Position numbers and translations under genes: made by a program
Shown: piece after piece, positions 6,854 through 14,307 of the stretch
How positions within the stretch are numbered: position 1 is the stretch's first letter
How the letters are laid out: each line of letters starts with the position of its first letter
Source of the DNA: Peptococcaceae bacterium
Lineage (GTDB): Bacteria; Bacillota; Desulfitobacteriia; Desulfitobacteriales; Syntrophobotulaceae
Reading direction: 5' to 3'
NCBI GenBank assembly: GCA_009778595.1
Contig: WRJI01000023.1
Coordinates: forward strand, 1-33,416
Length of the DNA stretch: 33,416 nucleotides
Notes under the pieces: model-generated
Told to the model about the DNA's origin: nothing
The model's input: the letters and a program-made list of their open reading frames with translations, nothing else
The model's database searches: none

Positions 6854-7813
6854 TTACGGCTCTGTGTTTTGCTGAGAGTTATCAACCGTTTCTGAGTTGA
6901 AAGGGACGACTTGTGTTGCCGTCTCTGCTTCTGCGGGGAGCAGGAAATCGGGGGTATCATTGATGTCTTTGTAGGTGACACTGACAGAGAATCTATCAAC
7001 TTTCCAGGGAATTCCGGCTGTTTCAGGGGTCTTGGCCAAGGCGTGCTCCAGGAGTTTGCCGGCAAGAGGGCTGAGATCGCCGGTGTATTTGACTGGCATG
7101 TTGGTGGCTTTGTTGATCCAGATGTCAAGGTCAAGACTGTTGTTGGCAAGCAGTGTTTCTTTCAAGGTGAATGATTCCGGCGTGAGCCCGGGCCAGCCTT
7201 CTTGGCTCAGAGATGAAGTTACACCCAATTCTCTGATGAATGTGACAAGGTTGCTGTCCGCTAAACGGGCGCGAAAACGGTAGGTGTCCTCTCCGTCTAA
7301 CTTTTCTTCGGCGATCAGAACGAAATCCACCGCACCATCCAGTACCAAGGCCATATTGACGGTGGCGTCTGTCTGAAGTTCACTGGCAGTGAGGGGGGCG
7401 TCGTAATAATACCACATCTCGTTTTCTCTCAGGTAATAACGTATGAAGTTGTCGTGTTCAATCAGATAGTATTCCGTGATGTTTTCCTTGTCGTTAGCGA
7501 CGGATATCAAGGATGACTTGACTCTAACCGGGTTTCGCAGAAAGGTTCGTTCAGCGACAGTGTTTTCGCTGATTACGACGGTGTCTTCACCAGGGTCAGA
7601 AGCCGGATCTCCCCTATCCTGCCGGTTGAAGGAGTATTGGTAGTCCACGGTAACTTGAGCCAGACAGGTTTTTATTTCCAGAAGCGCGGAGCGGGCATCG
7701 ATGATGATCGGATCTGTCGGAGGCTCTTTTTCTGAGGTGCAGCCGATCAAGAAGGCGGCTATAGCAATAAGTGTTGAGGTCAATACGATCCGATGCAAGT
7801 GTTTTTGGCGCAT
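6854..7813 (-). CDS. Secreted lipoprotein, paralogue of its downstream neighbour
   Basis: A 319-aa predicted lipoprotein with signal peptide and lipobox FLIGC (Cys25). The open frame reaches 7984, but ATG 7813, preceded by GGGAG and followed directly by the signal peptide, is the logical start. The body matches the 5787-6620 product in overall plan: YYLIEHDNFIRYYLRENEMWYYYD near the middle, LDIWINKATNMPVKYTGDL and SVTYKDINDTPDFLLP toward the end. No enzyme motif is seen; a substrate-binding or envelope role is only inferred. The promoter at 7844-7873 serves it. Confidence 0.75.
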   Translation of the reverse strand: MRQKHLHRIVLTSTLIAIAAFLIGCTSEKEPPTDPIIIDARSALLEIKTCLAQVTVDYQYSFNRQDRGDPASDPGEDTVVISENTVAERTFLRNPVRVKSSLISVANDKENITEYYLIEHDNFIRYYLRENEMWYYYDAPLTASELQTDATVNMALVLDGAVDFVLIAEEKLDGEDTYRFRARLADSNLVTFIRELGVTSSLSQEGWPGLTPESFTLKETLLANNSLDLDIWINKATNMPVKYTGDLSPLAGKLLEHALAKTPETAGIPWKVDRFSVSVTYKDINDTPDFLLPAEAETATQVVPFNSETVDNSQQNTEP

Positions 7814-7843
7814 AATGGCTCCCTCGTCTTTGAGTTTTTCATT

Positions 7844-7873
7844 ATTATATCCCCATGTGTTGAGACTTGGCAA
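7844..7873 (-). promoter_or_regulatory. SigA-type promoter of the lipoprotein gene
   Basis: Minus strand TTGCCA (7873-7868) and TATAAT (7849-7844) with an 18-nt spacer, 31 nt before ATG 7813. Confidence 0.65.
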
Positions 7874-7928
7874 ATTAATTCGGGGATTAATATCGGGCGC
7901 GTGACAAATTTGTGGAGCGATGCCTTCA

Positions 7929-7970
7929 AATATTCTGAATACTGAATACTTGCGGGCGTAGTCCGCATTA
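7929..7970 (-). repeat. Short hairpin-heptamer repeat (two heptamers)
   Basis: Minus orientation: CTAATGCGG, an imperfect hairpin (7966-7952, one mismatch in the stem), CAAG and two TATTCAG units; the AATGTGG tail is missing. It lies between the divergent lipoprotein and cadC promoters. Confidence 0.8.
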
Positions 7971-7977
7971 GAGCATC

Positions 7978-8041
7978 TTGACATGGTGCAAATATAAGTG
8001 TATAGTTGTCACATAGAATAGTTGAATATATGTTCAACTAT
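7978..8041 (+). promoter_or_regulatory. cadC-cadA promoter with CadC/ArsR-type operator
   Basis: TTGACA (7978-7983) and TATAGT (8001-8006) are 17 nt apart. A perfect inverted repeat ATAGTTGAA-N6-TTCAACTAT (8018-8041) covers the probable transcription start. It matches the style of ArsR/SmtB-family operators (TTGAA...TTCAA dyads), so CadC bound here would block transcription until metal releases it. Confidence 0.85.
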
Positions 8042-8063
8042 TTGTTTGAAGGAGATGGACACA

Positions 8064-8456
8064 ATGAAGAGTTACGAAATGGAGGATATGGAAGACCGTT
8101 GTGGTTGTAGTGTTATCCATGAGGATGTTGTCAACGATGTCCGCGAGCATATGCCTCCTGTGGAGGATTTGTCGGAACTGGCTGAGCTTTTCAAAGTTTT
8201 TGGTGATTTCACCCGTGTCAAAATCGTTTATGCCCTCTTTCGCGCTGAAATGTGTGTGTGTGATATTGCCGCTCTTCTTGGTATGACGAAATCGGCGATT
8301 TCCCACCAGCTGCGTGTTCTGCGGCAGGCGCATCTGGTCAAGTTTCGTAAGGACGGTCGGACGGTATTCTATTCCCTTGATGATGATCATGTCAGCACAA
8401 TTTTTGCCCAAGGGCTTACACATATTGCCCATAGCGAGAATCATTCAAACCAATAG
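8064..8456 (+). CDS. cadC: CadC-type metal-sensing ArsR-family repressor
   Basis: A 130-aa winged-helix repressor that should dissociate from the operator at 8018-8041 when it binds Cd, Pb or Zn. The recognition part CDIAALLGMTKSAISHQLRVLRQAHLV and the wing FRKDGRTVFYSL are typical. Metal ligands are all in place: N-terminal C13 and C15 and C64 plus C66 in the MCVCD helix (the alpha3N Cd/Pb site), and D107, H109, H120 and H123 forming the D-x-H-x10-H-x2-H alpha5 zinc site. ATG 8064 has AAGGAGA 8 nt upstream; the TTG at 8022 lies inside the operator and is rejected. cadA follows 16 nt later. Confidence 0.94.
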   Translation: MKSYEMEDMEDRCGCSVIHEDVVNDVREHMPPVEDLSELAELFKVFGDFTRVKIVYALFRAEMCVCDIAALLGMTKSAISHQLRVLRQAHLVKFRKDGRTVFYSLDDDHVSTIFAQGLTHIAHSENHSNQ

Positions 8457-8472
8457 TCAGGATGTGACAGTT

Positions 8473-10707
8473 ATGAGAAAAGAATTGTTTTTGGAGGGCC
8501 TTGGCTGTGCCGGGTGTGCTGCAAAAATCGAAAAAGATGTTAACGCTCTTGCCGGGGTGACGGCTTCAATTAATTTTATGACCAAGGTGTTGGTTTTGGA
8601 GACATATAATGCGGTGACGGATTCTTTGCTTGCGGATGTCAACAAAATCATTCAGAAAATCGAGCCGGATATTGTGGCTCAAGTCATCGAGTCAGGGCAA
8701 AGAAAACGCATAACCGACAGAGGACGTACCCACTTCATTGACAGGATCACGGCTGCCATCAAAGGCACGGGTGGTCTTATCGCCGGGGCGATTCTTTTTG
8801 TTTGGGTCGTGCTTTGGTCCGGGGGCGTATTCGGGCAAGCCTCCGACGGTTGGGTGTTGGGTTGCTATTTGGCCGCGTACGGATTGATTGGCGGTAAGAT
8901 CCTTGTTCGAGCCTGGCTGAGTCTGGTCCGGGGCCGGTTTTTTAATGAGAACATGCTTATGTCGATTGCTACCATTGGGGCTTTTGCGATTCAGGAGTAT
9001 CCGGAAGGGGTGGCGGTCATGCTGTTTTACCGTATCGGTGAAATGTTGCAGGATATGGCTGTCAACCGTTCCCGCCGTTCTATCGGCACGTTAATGGATA
9101 TCCGCCCGGAAACGGCTGCCCTATTCATTGACGGCGAGTTGACGGAAGTGACTCCTGAGGATGTACGGGTGGGAGATGTGATTCTTGTGAAGGCAGGCGA
9201 AAGGATTCCCTTGGACGGCAGGATTATCGACGGAGGCGCCGCGCTTGATGTATCGGCGTTGACCGGCGAATCGTTGCCCCGGGACGTGGATGTGGGAGAT
9301 GATGTTCTGGCGGGGTCGATTAATACAAACGGTGTTTTGTCAATTGAAGTTGGTAAGGTGTTTGGGGAGTCGGCTTTGTCCAAAATCCTTGATCTGGTGG
9401 AAAACGCCGGCCATAAAAAAGCTTCGACCGAGAAATTCATTACCAAGTTCGCCCACTATTACACGCCCCTGGTGGTGGTGGCGGCGGTTTTCCTGGCAAT
9501 AATGCCTCCCCTTGTTCTGCCCGGCGCTCTTTGGTCGGATTGGATCTACCGGGCGTTGCTTTTCCTGGTGGTTTCTTGCCCATGCGCGCTGGTTATCTCA
9601 ATTCCGCTGACTTTTTTTGCCGGGATCGGCGCGGCTTCCCGCAGGGGGATACTGGTTAAGGGGAGCCATTGTTTGGAAGGACTCATCGACGTAGATAAAG
9701 TAGTTATAGATAAAACCGGTACGCTGACTCGAGGTGTGTTCAACGTTGTCGGTGTTGAAACCGCAAAGGGGTTTAGGGAGGAAGATGTTTTGCGTTTGGC
9801 CGGGTATGCCGAATGGTTTTCCAATCATCCCATTGCATTGTCGATCCAAAGAACCTGCCGGGAGAAGATTGAAGCAGGGGTTCTTCGTGAAATTGATCCG
9901 GGAGTTCTCACGGGCTACGAAGAGATTGCCGGTTATGGCGTCCGGGTGTTGCTGGACGGGAGTCCGGTTCTGGCCGGCAACACGAAACTGATGGATAGAT
10001 TCGGCGTTGCCTTTACCCCGACACAGGCTGTAGGCAGCGTTGTTTATGTCGCAAAGGACGATGTGTTTGCGGGATGTGTCGTCGTTGCCGATGAAATCAA
10101 ACAGGACAGTCTTCAAGCTGTGGGCGATCTGCAAAGGATGGGGGTTTCCCAAATTGTCATGTTGACCGGAGACAGCCTCGATGTGGCGGAAGACGTAGCC
10201 AGAAAAACGGGCCTTGATCAGGTTCATGCCGAGTTGTTACCTCATGAAAAGGTTGAGTTCGTGGAGGGTTTGCGCGATTCCGGCAAGCAGGCTGAAGCCG
10301 GTCAGCAGGCTAAGCCCGGCAAGCAGGCTAAGGCCGGTCAGCAGGCTAAGGCCGGCGAGCAGGTCAAAAGGGGCAGGCTTATTTTTGTCGGAGACGGCGT
10401 CAACGACGCCCCGGCTTTGGCTGTCAGTGATATCGGCTTTGCTATGGGCGGTCTGGGATCAGATGCCGCCATTGAGGCAGCCGATGTCGTGCTGATGACT
10501 GACGAACTGTCGAAAGTACCTGAAGCCATACGTATAGCGCGCAAAACGAATTTCATTGTTATACAGAATATTGCTTTTGCCTTAGGGGTTAAGCTGGTTG
10601 TATTGGCCTTTGGAGCTCTGGGATTCGCTGATATGTGGCAGGCGGTTTTCGCCGATGTAGGGGTAACTTTGTTGGCGGTGCTCAATGCCCTGCGGGCAAA
10701 TTTCTAA
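8473..10707 (+). CDS. cadA: Zn/Cd/Pb-exporting P1B-type ATPase
   Basis: A membrane metal pump (744 aa from ATG 8473) that exports divalent soft metals. It has one N-terminal HMA domain (GCAGC, C12/C15), the actuator motif TGES (264-267), CPC in the ion-binding helix (369-371), the phosphorylated D413 in DKTGT and GDGVNDAP (640-647). The last helices carry N699-x7-K707 and D728-x-G730, the P1B-2 signature for Zn/Cd/Pb. Residues of about 604-632 are a (G/S)KQAKAGQQAKAG-type tandem insert in the P domain, encoded by five 18-bp units, not seen in normal homologues. The TAA stop is the first triplet of a hairpin repeat. It is controlled with cadC. Confidence 0.95.
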   Translation: MRKELFLEGLGCAGCAAKIEKDVNALAGVTASINFMTKVLVLETYNAVTDSLLADVNKIIQKIEPDIVAQVIESGQRKRITDRGRTHFIDRITAAIKGTGGLIAGAILFVWVVLWSGGVFGQASDGWVLGCYLAAYGLIGGKILVRAWLSLVRGRFFNENMLMSIATIGAFAIQEYPEGVAVMLFYRIGEMLQDMAVNRSRRSIGTLMDIRPETAALFIDGELTEVTPEDVRVGDVILVKAGERIPLDGRIIDGGAALDVSALTGESLPRDVDVGDDVLAGSINTNGVLSIEVGKVFGESALSKILDLVENAGHKKASTEKFITKFAHYYTPLVVVAAVFLAIMPPLVLPGALWSDWIYRALLFLVVSCPCALVISIPLTFFAGIGAASRRGILVKGSHCLEGLIDVDKVVIDKTGTLTRGVFNVVGVETAKGFREEDVLRLAGYAEWFSNHPIALSIQRTCREKIEAGVLREIDPGVLTGYEEIAGYGVRVLLDGSPVLAGNTKLMDRFGVAFTPTQAVGSVVYVAKDDVFAGCVVVADEIKQDSLQAVGDLQRMGVSQIVMLTGDSLDVAEDVARKTGLDQVHAELLPHEKVEFVEGLRDSGKQAEAGQQAKPGKQAKAGQQAKAGEQVKRGRLIFVGDGVNDAPALAVSDIGFAMGGLGSDAAIEAADVVLMTDELSKVPEAIRIARKTNFIVIQNIAFALGVKLVVLAFGALGFADMWQAVFADVGVTLLAVLNALRANF
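10282..10371 (+). repeat. 18-bp minisatellite inside cadA
   Basis: Five in-frame 18-nt units from 10282 to 10371. They alternate GGCAAGCAGGCT and GGTCAGCAGGCT starts, so a 36-bp pair has itself been duplicated. They encode a Lys/Gln/Ala/Gly-rich loop just before the GDGVNDAP motif. Confidence 0.92.
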
Positions 10708-10829
10708 TGCGGTCTTCGACCGCAAGTATCCAGTATTCAGTATTCAGGATTCAGAATGTGGATTTTCTTGTTTTTTATTGATGTTGTTGCAACCTAAGCG
10801 ACTAATGCGGGTTACGCCCGCAAGGATTC
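10704..10829 (+). repeat. Full-length hairpin-heptamer repeat
   Basis: Order: TAA, hairpin GCGGTCTTCGACCGC (10709-10723), AAG, four heptamers (TATCCAG, TATTCAG, TATTCAG, GATTCAG), the AATGTGGATTTTC tail, a T-run, a GTTGTTGCAAC mini-hairpin, then a second hairpin GCGGGTTACGCCCGC (10807-10821) and a single heptamer. Its first TAA is the cadA stop codon. Confidence 0.9.
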
Positions 10830-10835
10830 AGAGTG

Positions 10836-10891
10836 ATTGTCAACTAAAAACAAGTATTGCGGTTGACAATTCCATAGGGTTTTCATACAAT
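10836..10891 (+). promoter_or_regulatory. bioY promoter with BirA-type operator
   Basis: TTGTCAACT and GGTTGACAA (10837-10845 and 10861-10869) are inverted half-sites separated by exactly 15 nt, matching the known bacterial BirA operator plan (TTGTTAACC-N15-GGTTAACAA). The promoter is TTGACA (10863-10868), 17 nt, TACAAT (10886-10891), so its -35 box lies in the right half-site. Biotin-charged BirA should therefore repress bioY-bioM-bioN. Confidence 0.82.
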
Positions 10892-10917
10892 TGACTTGCG
10901 GGGGATTTCCGCTTGGA

Positions 10918-11508
10918 ATGGGGTGTGAGCTCATCGACAAAAACACCATACGTATAACCGTCTATTGCGCCTTGTTTACGGCTCTCATTATCATCGGAGG
11001 ATACATCAGCATTCCAGCCGGGCCGGTTCCGCTCGTATTGGCTGACTTCTTTGTGATGTTGGCGGGGATTGTTCTGGGGGCGAGATATGGTGCCGTAAGT
11101 GTGGCGGTATACCTTGGCTTGGGGGCGATTGGGCTACCTGTCTTTGCCGGTGGCAGAGCGGGATTGGCGGTTCTTTGGGGGCCAACGGGTGGTTTTTTGG
11201 TGGGATACTTATTGGCTGTTGTTGTCATTGGCTTGATCATGGGCACAAGCAGCGGCAAGGGGTTTTCGGGCAAGGGTTTCAGGGTTCGTCTCATTCTGGC
11301 GCTGGTTGCCGGAAACGGTATGCTCTATCTTTGCGGTGTTCCTTGGCTGAAAACCGTGAGCCATATGAGTTGGCCGGTGGCTTTGGCTACCGGGGTGATG
11401 CCTTTCTTGCCGGGTCTTATTCTGAAGATTGTGGCGGTTTTCTCTTTAGCCGGGGTGATACCGCGTTTGAATCTATGGGGGATGCGGGATGCCTGTCCTA
11501 GAAGCTAG
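10918..11508 (+). CDS. bioY: Biotin ECF transporter substrate-binding protein BioY
   Basis: The membrane S-component that captures biotin. About six hydrophobic segments are visible. Family motifs are ALFTALIIIGGYISIPAGPVPLVL at the start, GLGAIGLPVFAGGRAGLAVLWGPTGGFLVGYLLA in the middle and MPFLPGLILKIVAV near the end. ATG 10918 (196 aa) is chosen; the TTG at 10891 belongs to the promoter. The preceding BirA-type operator supports biotin as the substrate. The gene overlaps the ATPase gene by 20 nt. Confidence 0.93.
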   Translation: MGCELIDKNTIRITVYCALFTALIIIGGYISIPAGPVPLVLADFFVMLAGIVLGARYGAVSVAVYLGLGAIGLPVFAGGRAGLAVLWGPTGGFLVGYLLAVVVIGLIMGTSSGKGFSGKGFRVRLILALVAGNGMLYLCGVPWLKTVSHMSWPVALATGVMPFLPGLILKIVAVFSLAGVIPRLNLWGMRDACPRS

Positions 11509-12238
11509 GAACCTGACTCATGTTTTCGCCGATGGGACGACCGCCTTAAGGGATGTGAGTCTCAAGATCGGGGAAGGCGAGTTCGTCATACTGACCGGCG
11601 CAAACGGGTCGGGGAAGACGGTTTTTGTACGCCATTTGAACGGGTTGCTGCTTCCGACTCAGGGGGTGGTGACCCTCGATGATGTGCCCATCACCCACAA
11701 TCTTGTTGAGGTCAGGCGTTCGATTGGCCTGGTTTTTCAGGACGCGGACAGCCAGATCATTGGTCAGACGGTGGCCGAGGATGTGGCTTTTGGGCCGGAA
11801 AATCTGCGTTGGCCCCGGGAGGCTGTTCAAAGGGTCGTCAAAGAAGCGTTGGCGGTTGTCGGGATGGAAGAGTTGTCTGATCGGAATCCCCATACCCTCT
11901 CCGGAGGACAGAAGAGGCGGCTGACCGTGGCGGGGGTGCTGGCGATGAAACCGGGCATCCTTATTTTTGATGAGCCTTTTACGGGGTTGGATTACCGGGG
12001 TGTTGTGCAGATCCTGGAGCGGTTAGTCCGGTTGCATGAGCTTGGGCATACCGTTGTTCTCGTAACCCATGAGCTGGAAAAAGCCTTGGCTCACGCGGAC
12101 AGGCTTGTTGTTTTTGATCGGGGTCGGTTGGCGGAAGACGGTGAGCCGACGGCAGTGATCGAGGGTGTGGAAAAGTACGGGGTCAGGAGGCCTCACAAAA
12201 CAGGCGAGGAGTTGAGTGCGCTGACATGGCTCAGGTAA
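11489..12238 (+). CDS. bioM: ECF transporter ATPase (BioM-type)
   Basis: The energy-coupling ABC ATPase that drives biotin uptake with BioN and BioY. It has Walker A GANGSGKT (37-44), a Q-loop at VFQDADSQI, signature LSGGQ (137-141), Walker B ILIFDEP (157-163) and a switch His in VTHELE. The QDADSQIIGQTVAEDVAFGPEN segment is diagnostic of EcfA-type subunits. Only one ATPase gene is present, so it probably forms a homodimer as in BioMNY systems. It starts inside bioY and ends inside bioN. Confidence 0.94.
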   Translation: MPVLEARNLTHVFADGTTALRDVSLKIGEGEFVILTGANGSGKTVFVRHLNGLLLPTQGVVTLDDVPITHNLVEVRRSIGLVFQDADSQIIGQTVAEDVAFGPENLRWPREAVQRVVKEALAVVGMEELSDRNPHTLSGGQKRRLTVAGVLAMKPGILIFDEPFTGLDYRGVVQILERLVRLHELGHTVVLVTHELEKALAHADRLVVFDRGRLAEDGEPTAVIEGVEKYGVRRPHKTGEELSALTWLR

Positions 12239-12987
12239 TTTTTCTGCGATATATGCCGGGGGATACTTTATTGCACAAAATGGACGGTCGGCTGAAGCTG
12301 TTTTGTCTGGTAGTCTTGAGCGTTGCCGTAGGGCTGGCGACGGGCTGGATCCATTTCCTGGTGTTGCTGGGGGCGACGGTTACGGCTTTGGTGTGGGCGA
12401 AGCTGCCGTTGGGGGCGCTGTTGCGGGATTGGCGGTTTTTTGCCGTGATTGGGGTTGTTATCCTGGTGGCGAATGCCGTCTTTGTTCCGGGAGAGCCTTT
12501 GCTGCCCTACTTCCCTCTTGTTGAGGTATCTCAAGAGGGTCTTGGTGTTGGGCTGAGGTTTGCCGGGCGACTTCTCTTGATCGTGATGGTCTGTTCTGCT
12601 GTCATGGGGACGACGCCAATATCAGTATTGCGGGATGCCTTGGAATGGTGTCTTAGACCGGTGCCTTTTGTTCCGGCGGCTCGGGTGGCGATGATGATGA
12701 ATCTGACGATCGTCTTTGTTTGTGTCATTATGGATAATTATGCCGAGATGGTGTATGCCCAAAAATCCCGTTGCGTGGAATCCTGCCGAAACCCGATTAA
12801 GAGAATGAAATTTCTTGCGTTGCCGCTATTAACACGCACACTGCAGCGTACGGAGGAGATAGTTTATGCGATGGAGTCCCGCTGCTATTCGGAAACGCGG
12901 ACACAGCCAATATTTACAGCCCATAAGGCGGATTGGGGTGTGGCCGGGGCCTGTTTAGGGGTTCTGATATTTGTGTCCTCCGGATGA
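12226..12987 (+). CDS. bioN: ECF transporter transmembrane protein (BioN/EcfT)
   Basis: The transmembrane coupling subunit linking the ATPase to BioY. It opens with FLRYMPGDTLLHKMDGRLKLF (the conserved PG-S/T-LH-D-R-KL start of EcfT), followed by clustered hydrophobic helices. Two coupling-helix motifs are visible in YAQKSRC and YAMESRCYSE, both variants of the A-R-G-type signatures that contact the ATPase. 253 aa, ATG 12226, 13-nt overlap with bioM. Confidence 0.93.
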   Translation: MAQVIFLRYMPGDTLLHKMDGRLKLFCLVVLSVAVGLATGWIHFLVLLGATVTALVWAKLPLGALLRDWRFFAVIGVVILVANAVFVPGEPLLPYFPLVEVSQEGLGVGLRFAGRLLLIVMVCSAVMGTTPISVLRDALEWCLRPVPFVPAARVAMMMNLTIVFVCVIMDNYAEMVYAQKSRCVESCRNPIKRMKFLALPLLTRTLQRTEEIVYAMESRCYSETRTQPIFTAHKADWGVAGACLGVLIFVSSG

Positions 12988-13026
12988 ATAAAAAAGGGAC
13001 TATCGCCAATCAAGCCATAGTCCCTT
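12986..13026 (-). terminator. Rho-independent terminator of the TM2 gene
   Basis: A 10-bp stem, AAGGGACTAT (13026-13017 and complement 13003-12994), with a 13-nt loop. On the minus strand it is followed by TTTTTTATTC, so it terminates the TM2 gene. Lying directly after bioN, it may also slow transcripts from the plus strand, although no U-run follows there. Confidence 0.88.
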
Positions 13027-13053
13027 GTAAACGTGTACCGCGTTTTCGCGAAA

Positions 13054-13284
13054 TCAGGTTTCCCAATTCTTAAGAAATGCACCACTCTTGTCGGTGAAGC
13101 TCCCAACGATGATCATAATGAAATCGATAAGAATCCCGATTCCAAGAGCCCCAAAGGTTAGTATCCAAATAATACCGGTCCCTGTTTTGCCGACATAGAA
13201 ACGATGAATGCCGAGAACACCCAGGAAGAAACAGAGCAAGAGAGCTACCAATCTGGATTTCGGAGAAACTGCACCATCTGACAT
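13054..13284 (-). CDS. TM2-domain membrane protein
   Basis: A 76-aa protein with a TM2 domain: SRLVALLLCFFLGVLGIHRFYVGK then GIIWILTFGALGIGILIDFIMIIVG, two transmembrane helices joined by the family's GxxGxHRFYxG loop. ATG 13284 has GGAGG 7 nt upstream, better than the ATG at 13314. It is monocistronic, with its own promoter and terminator. The function of bacterial TM2 proteins is largely unknown. Confidence 0.9.
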   Translation of the reverse strand: MSDGAVSPKSRLVALLLCFFLGVLGIHRFYVGKTGTGIIWILTFGALGIGILIDFIMIIVGSFTDKSGAFLKNWET

Positions 13285-13331
13285 AATCAAACCTCCACAA
13301 GAATAATAATGCATTTTTTGAACCTATAATG

Positions 13332-13360
13332 ACTATATTAAATAATTGACTACTTGTCAA
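13332..13360 (-). promoter_or_regulatory. SigA-type promoter of the TM2 gene
   Basis: Minus strand TTGACA (13360-13355), 17-nt spacer, TATAGT (13337-13332). Confidence 0.72.
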
Positions 13361-13389
13361 ATTCCAAAATATGACTTAAATAGGTTCAA

Positions 13390-14307
13390 TCATTGCTGAG
13401 CGAGCCCCACCAAATCCTTAACAGACGAACATCCCCGCGCAATCCCATAAGCTTCTATCCCTTGGGCGATCTCAACCGGAGCGAAGGGATTGCCGAAATT
13501 AGCGGTTCCGACCCCCACTGCCGACGCGCCGGCCAGAATAATCTCGACAGCATCCTGCCAGCAAGATATACCGCCCATGCCAATAATAGGGACATTCACC
13601 GCTTGATATGTTTGATAAACCATACGCACGGCTACAGGGCGCACAGCGGGGCCGGAAAGGCCGCCGGTGGTATTGCCCAGAAAAGGTTTCTGGGTATCGA
13701 TATCAATGCTCATGCCTACCAAAGTGTTGATCAGGGAAACCGCGTCCGCGCCGGCTTCAACAACAGCTTTGGCGATGGCGGTGATATCGGTAACGTTGGG
13801 CGACAGTTTCGCGATGATGGGTTGATACGTGTTTTGGCGAACGGCGCGCAACACCTCGGCGGCACTTTCCGGATCGCTGCCGAACTGCATACCGCCGTGC
13901 TTGATATTGGGGCAGGAGATGTTGACTTCCAAGGCGTCCACATTGGGTTCCTGTTCCAAGGATGAGGCCATATACTTGAAATCATCAACCGAGAACCCGG
14001 AGATATTGGCAATAACGGCTGTTTTCATATCAAACATCTTGGGCAGATAAGTCTGACGGAACTCTTTGAGTCCCGGATTTTCCAAGCCTATGGCGTTGAG
14101 AAGCCCCGCCGGGGTTTCCCGCAACCGCGGCGTCGTATTGCCGGCGCGGGGTTTGGGGGTGACTGTTTTTAAAGCGATACCTCCCCAGACTGAGGTAGGT
14201 ACGTAATCGGCATAGATTTCACCGAACCCGTAGGTTCCGGAACAGGCAATCAACGGGTTTTTCATTTTCAGACCTTGTATCGTCACCGACATATCAAATG
14301 CTGTCAT
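13390..14307 (-). CDS. pyrD: Dihydroorotate dehydrogenase B, catalytic subunit
   Basis: Oxidises dihydroorotate to orotate (pyrimidine synthesis); a class 1B flavoprotein working with PyrK and passing electrons to NAD. The TIM-barrel sequence shows NPLIACSGTYGFGE, WGGIALKTVT and NAIGLENPG. The class 1 catalytic cysteine is C132 in NISCPNIKHGG, and FMN-phosphate loops follow (GMGGI, GASAVGVGTANF). ATG 14307 with AGGAGG 9 nt before it gives 305 aa and overlaps pyrK by 14 nt. Last gene of the pyr operon; no terminator is obvious after it. Confidence 0.95.
   Translation of the reverse strand: MTAFDMSVTIQGLKMKNPLIACSGTYGFGEIYADYVPTSVWGGIALKTVTPKPRAGNTTPRLRETPAGLLNAIGLENPGLKEFRQTYLPKMFDMKTAVIANISGFSVDDFKYMASSLEQEPNVDALEVNISCPNIKHGGMQFGSDPESAAEVLRAVRQNTYQPIIAKLSPNVTDITAIAKAVVEAGADAVSLINTLVGMSIDIDTQKPFLGNTTGGLSGPAVRPVAVRMVYQTYQAVNVPIIGMGGISCWQDAVEIILAGASAVGVGTANFGNPFAPVEIAQGIEAYGIARGCSSVKDLVGLAQQ

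Noticed and set aside
10709-10723. Repeat hairpins as intrinsic terminators
   Set aside because: No U-run follows the stem on either strand; the heptamers or TTAG follow instead. A weak attenuating role is not excluded.
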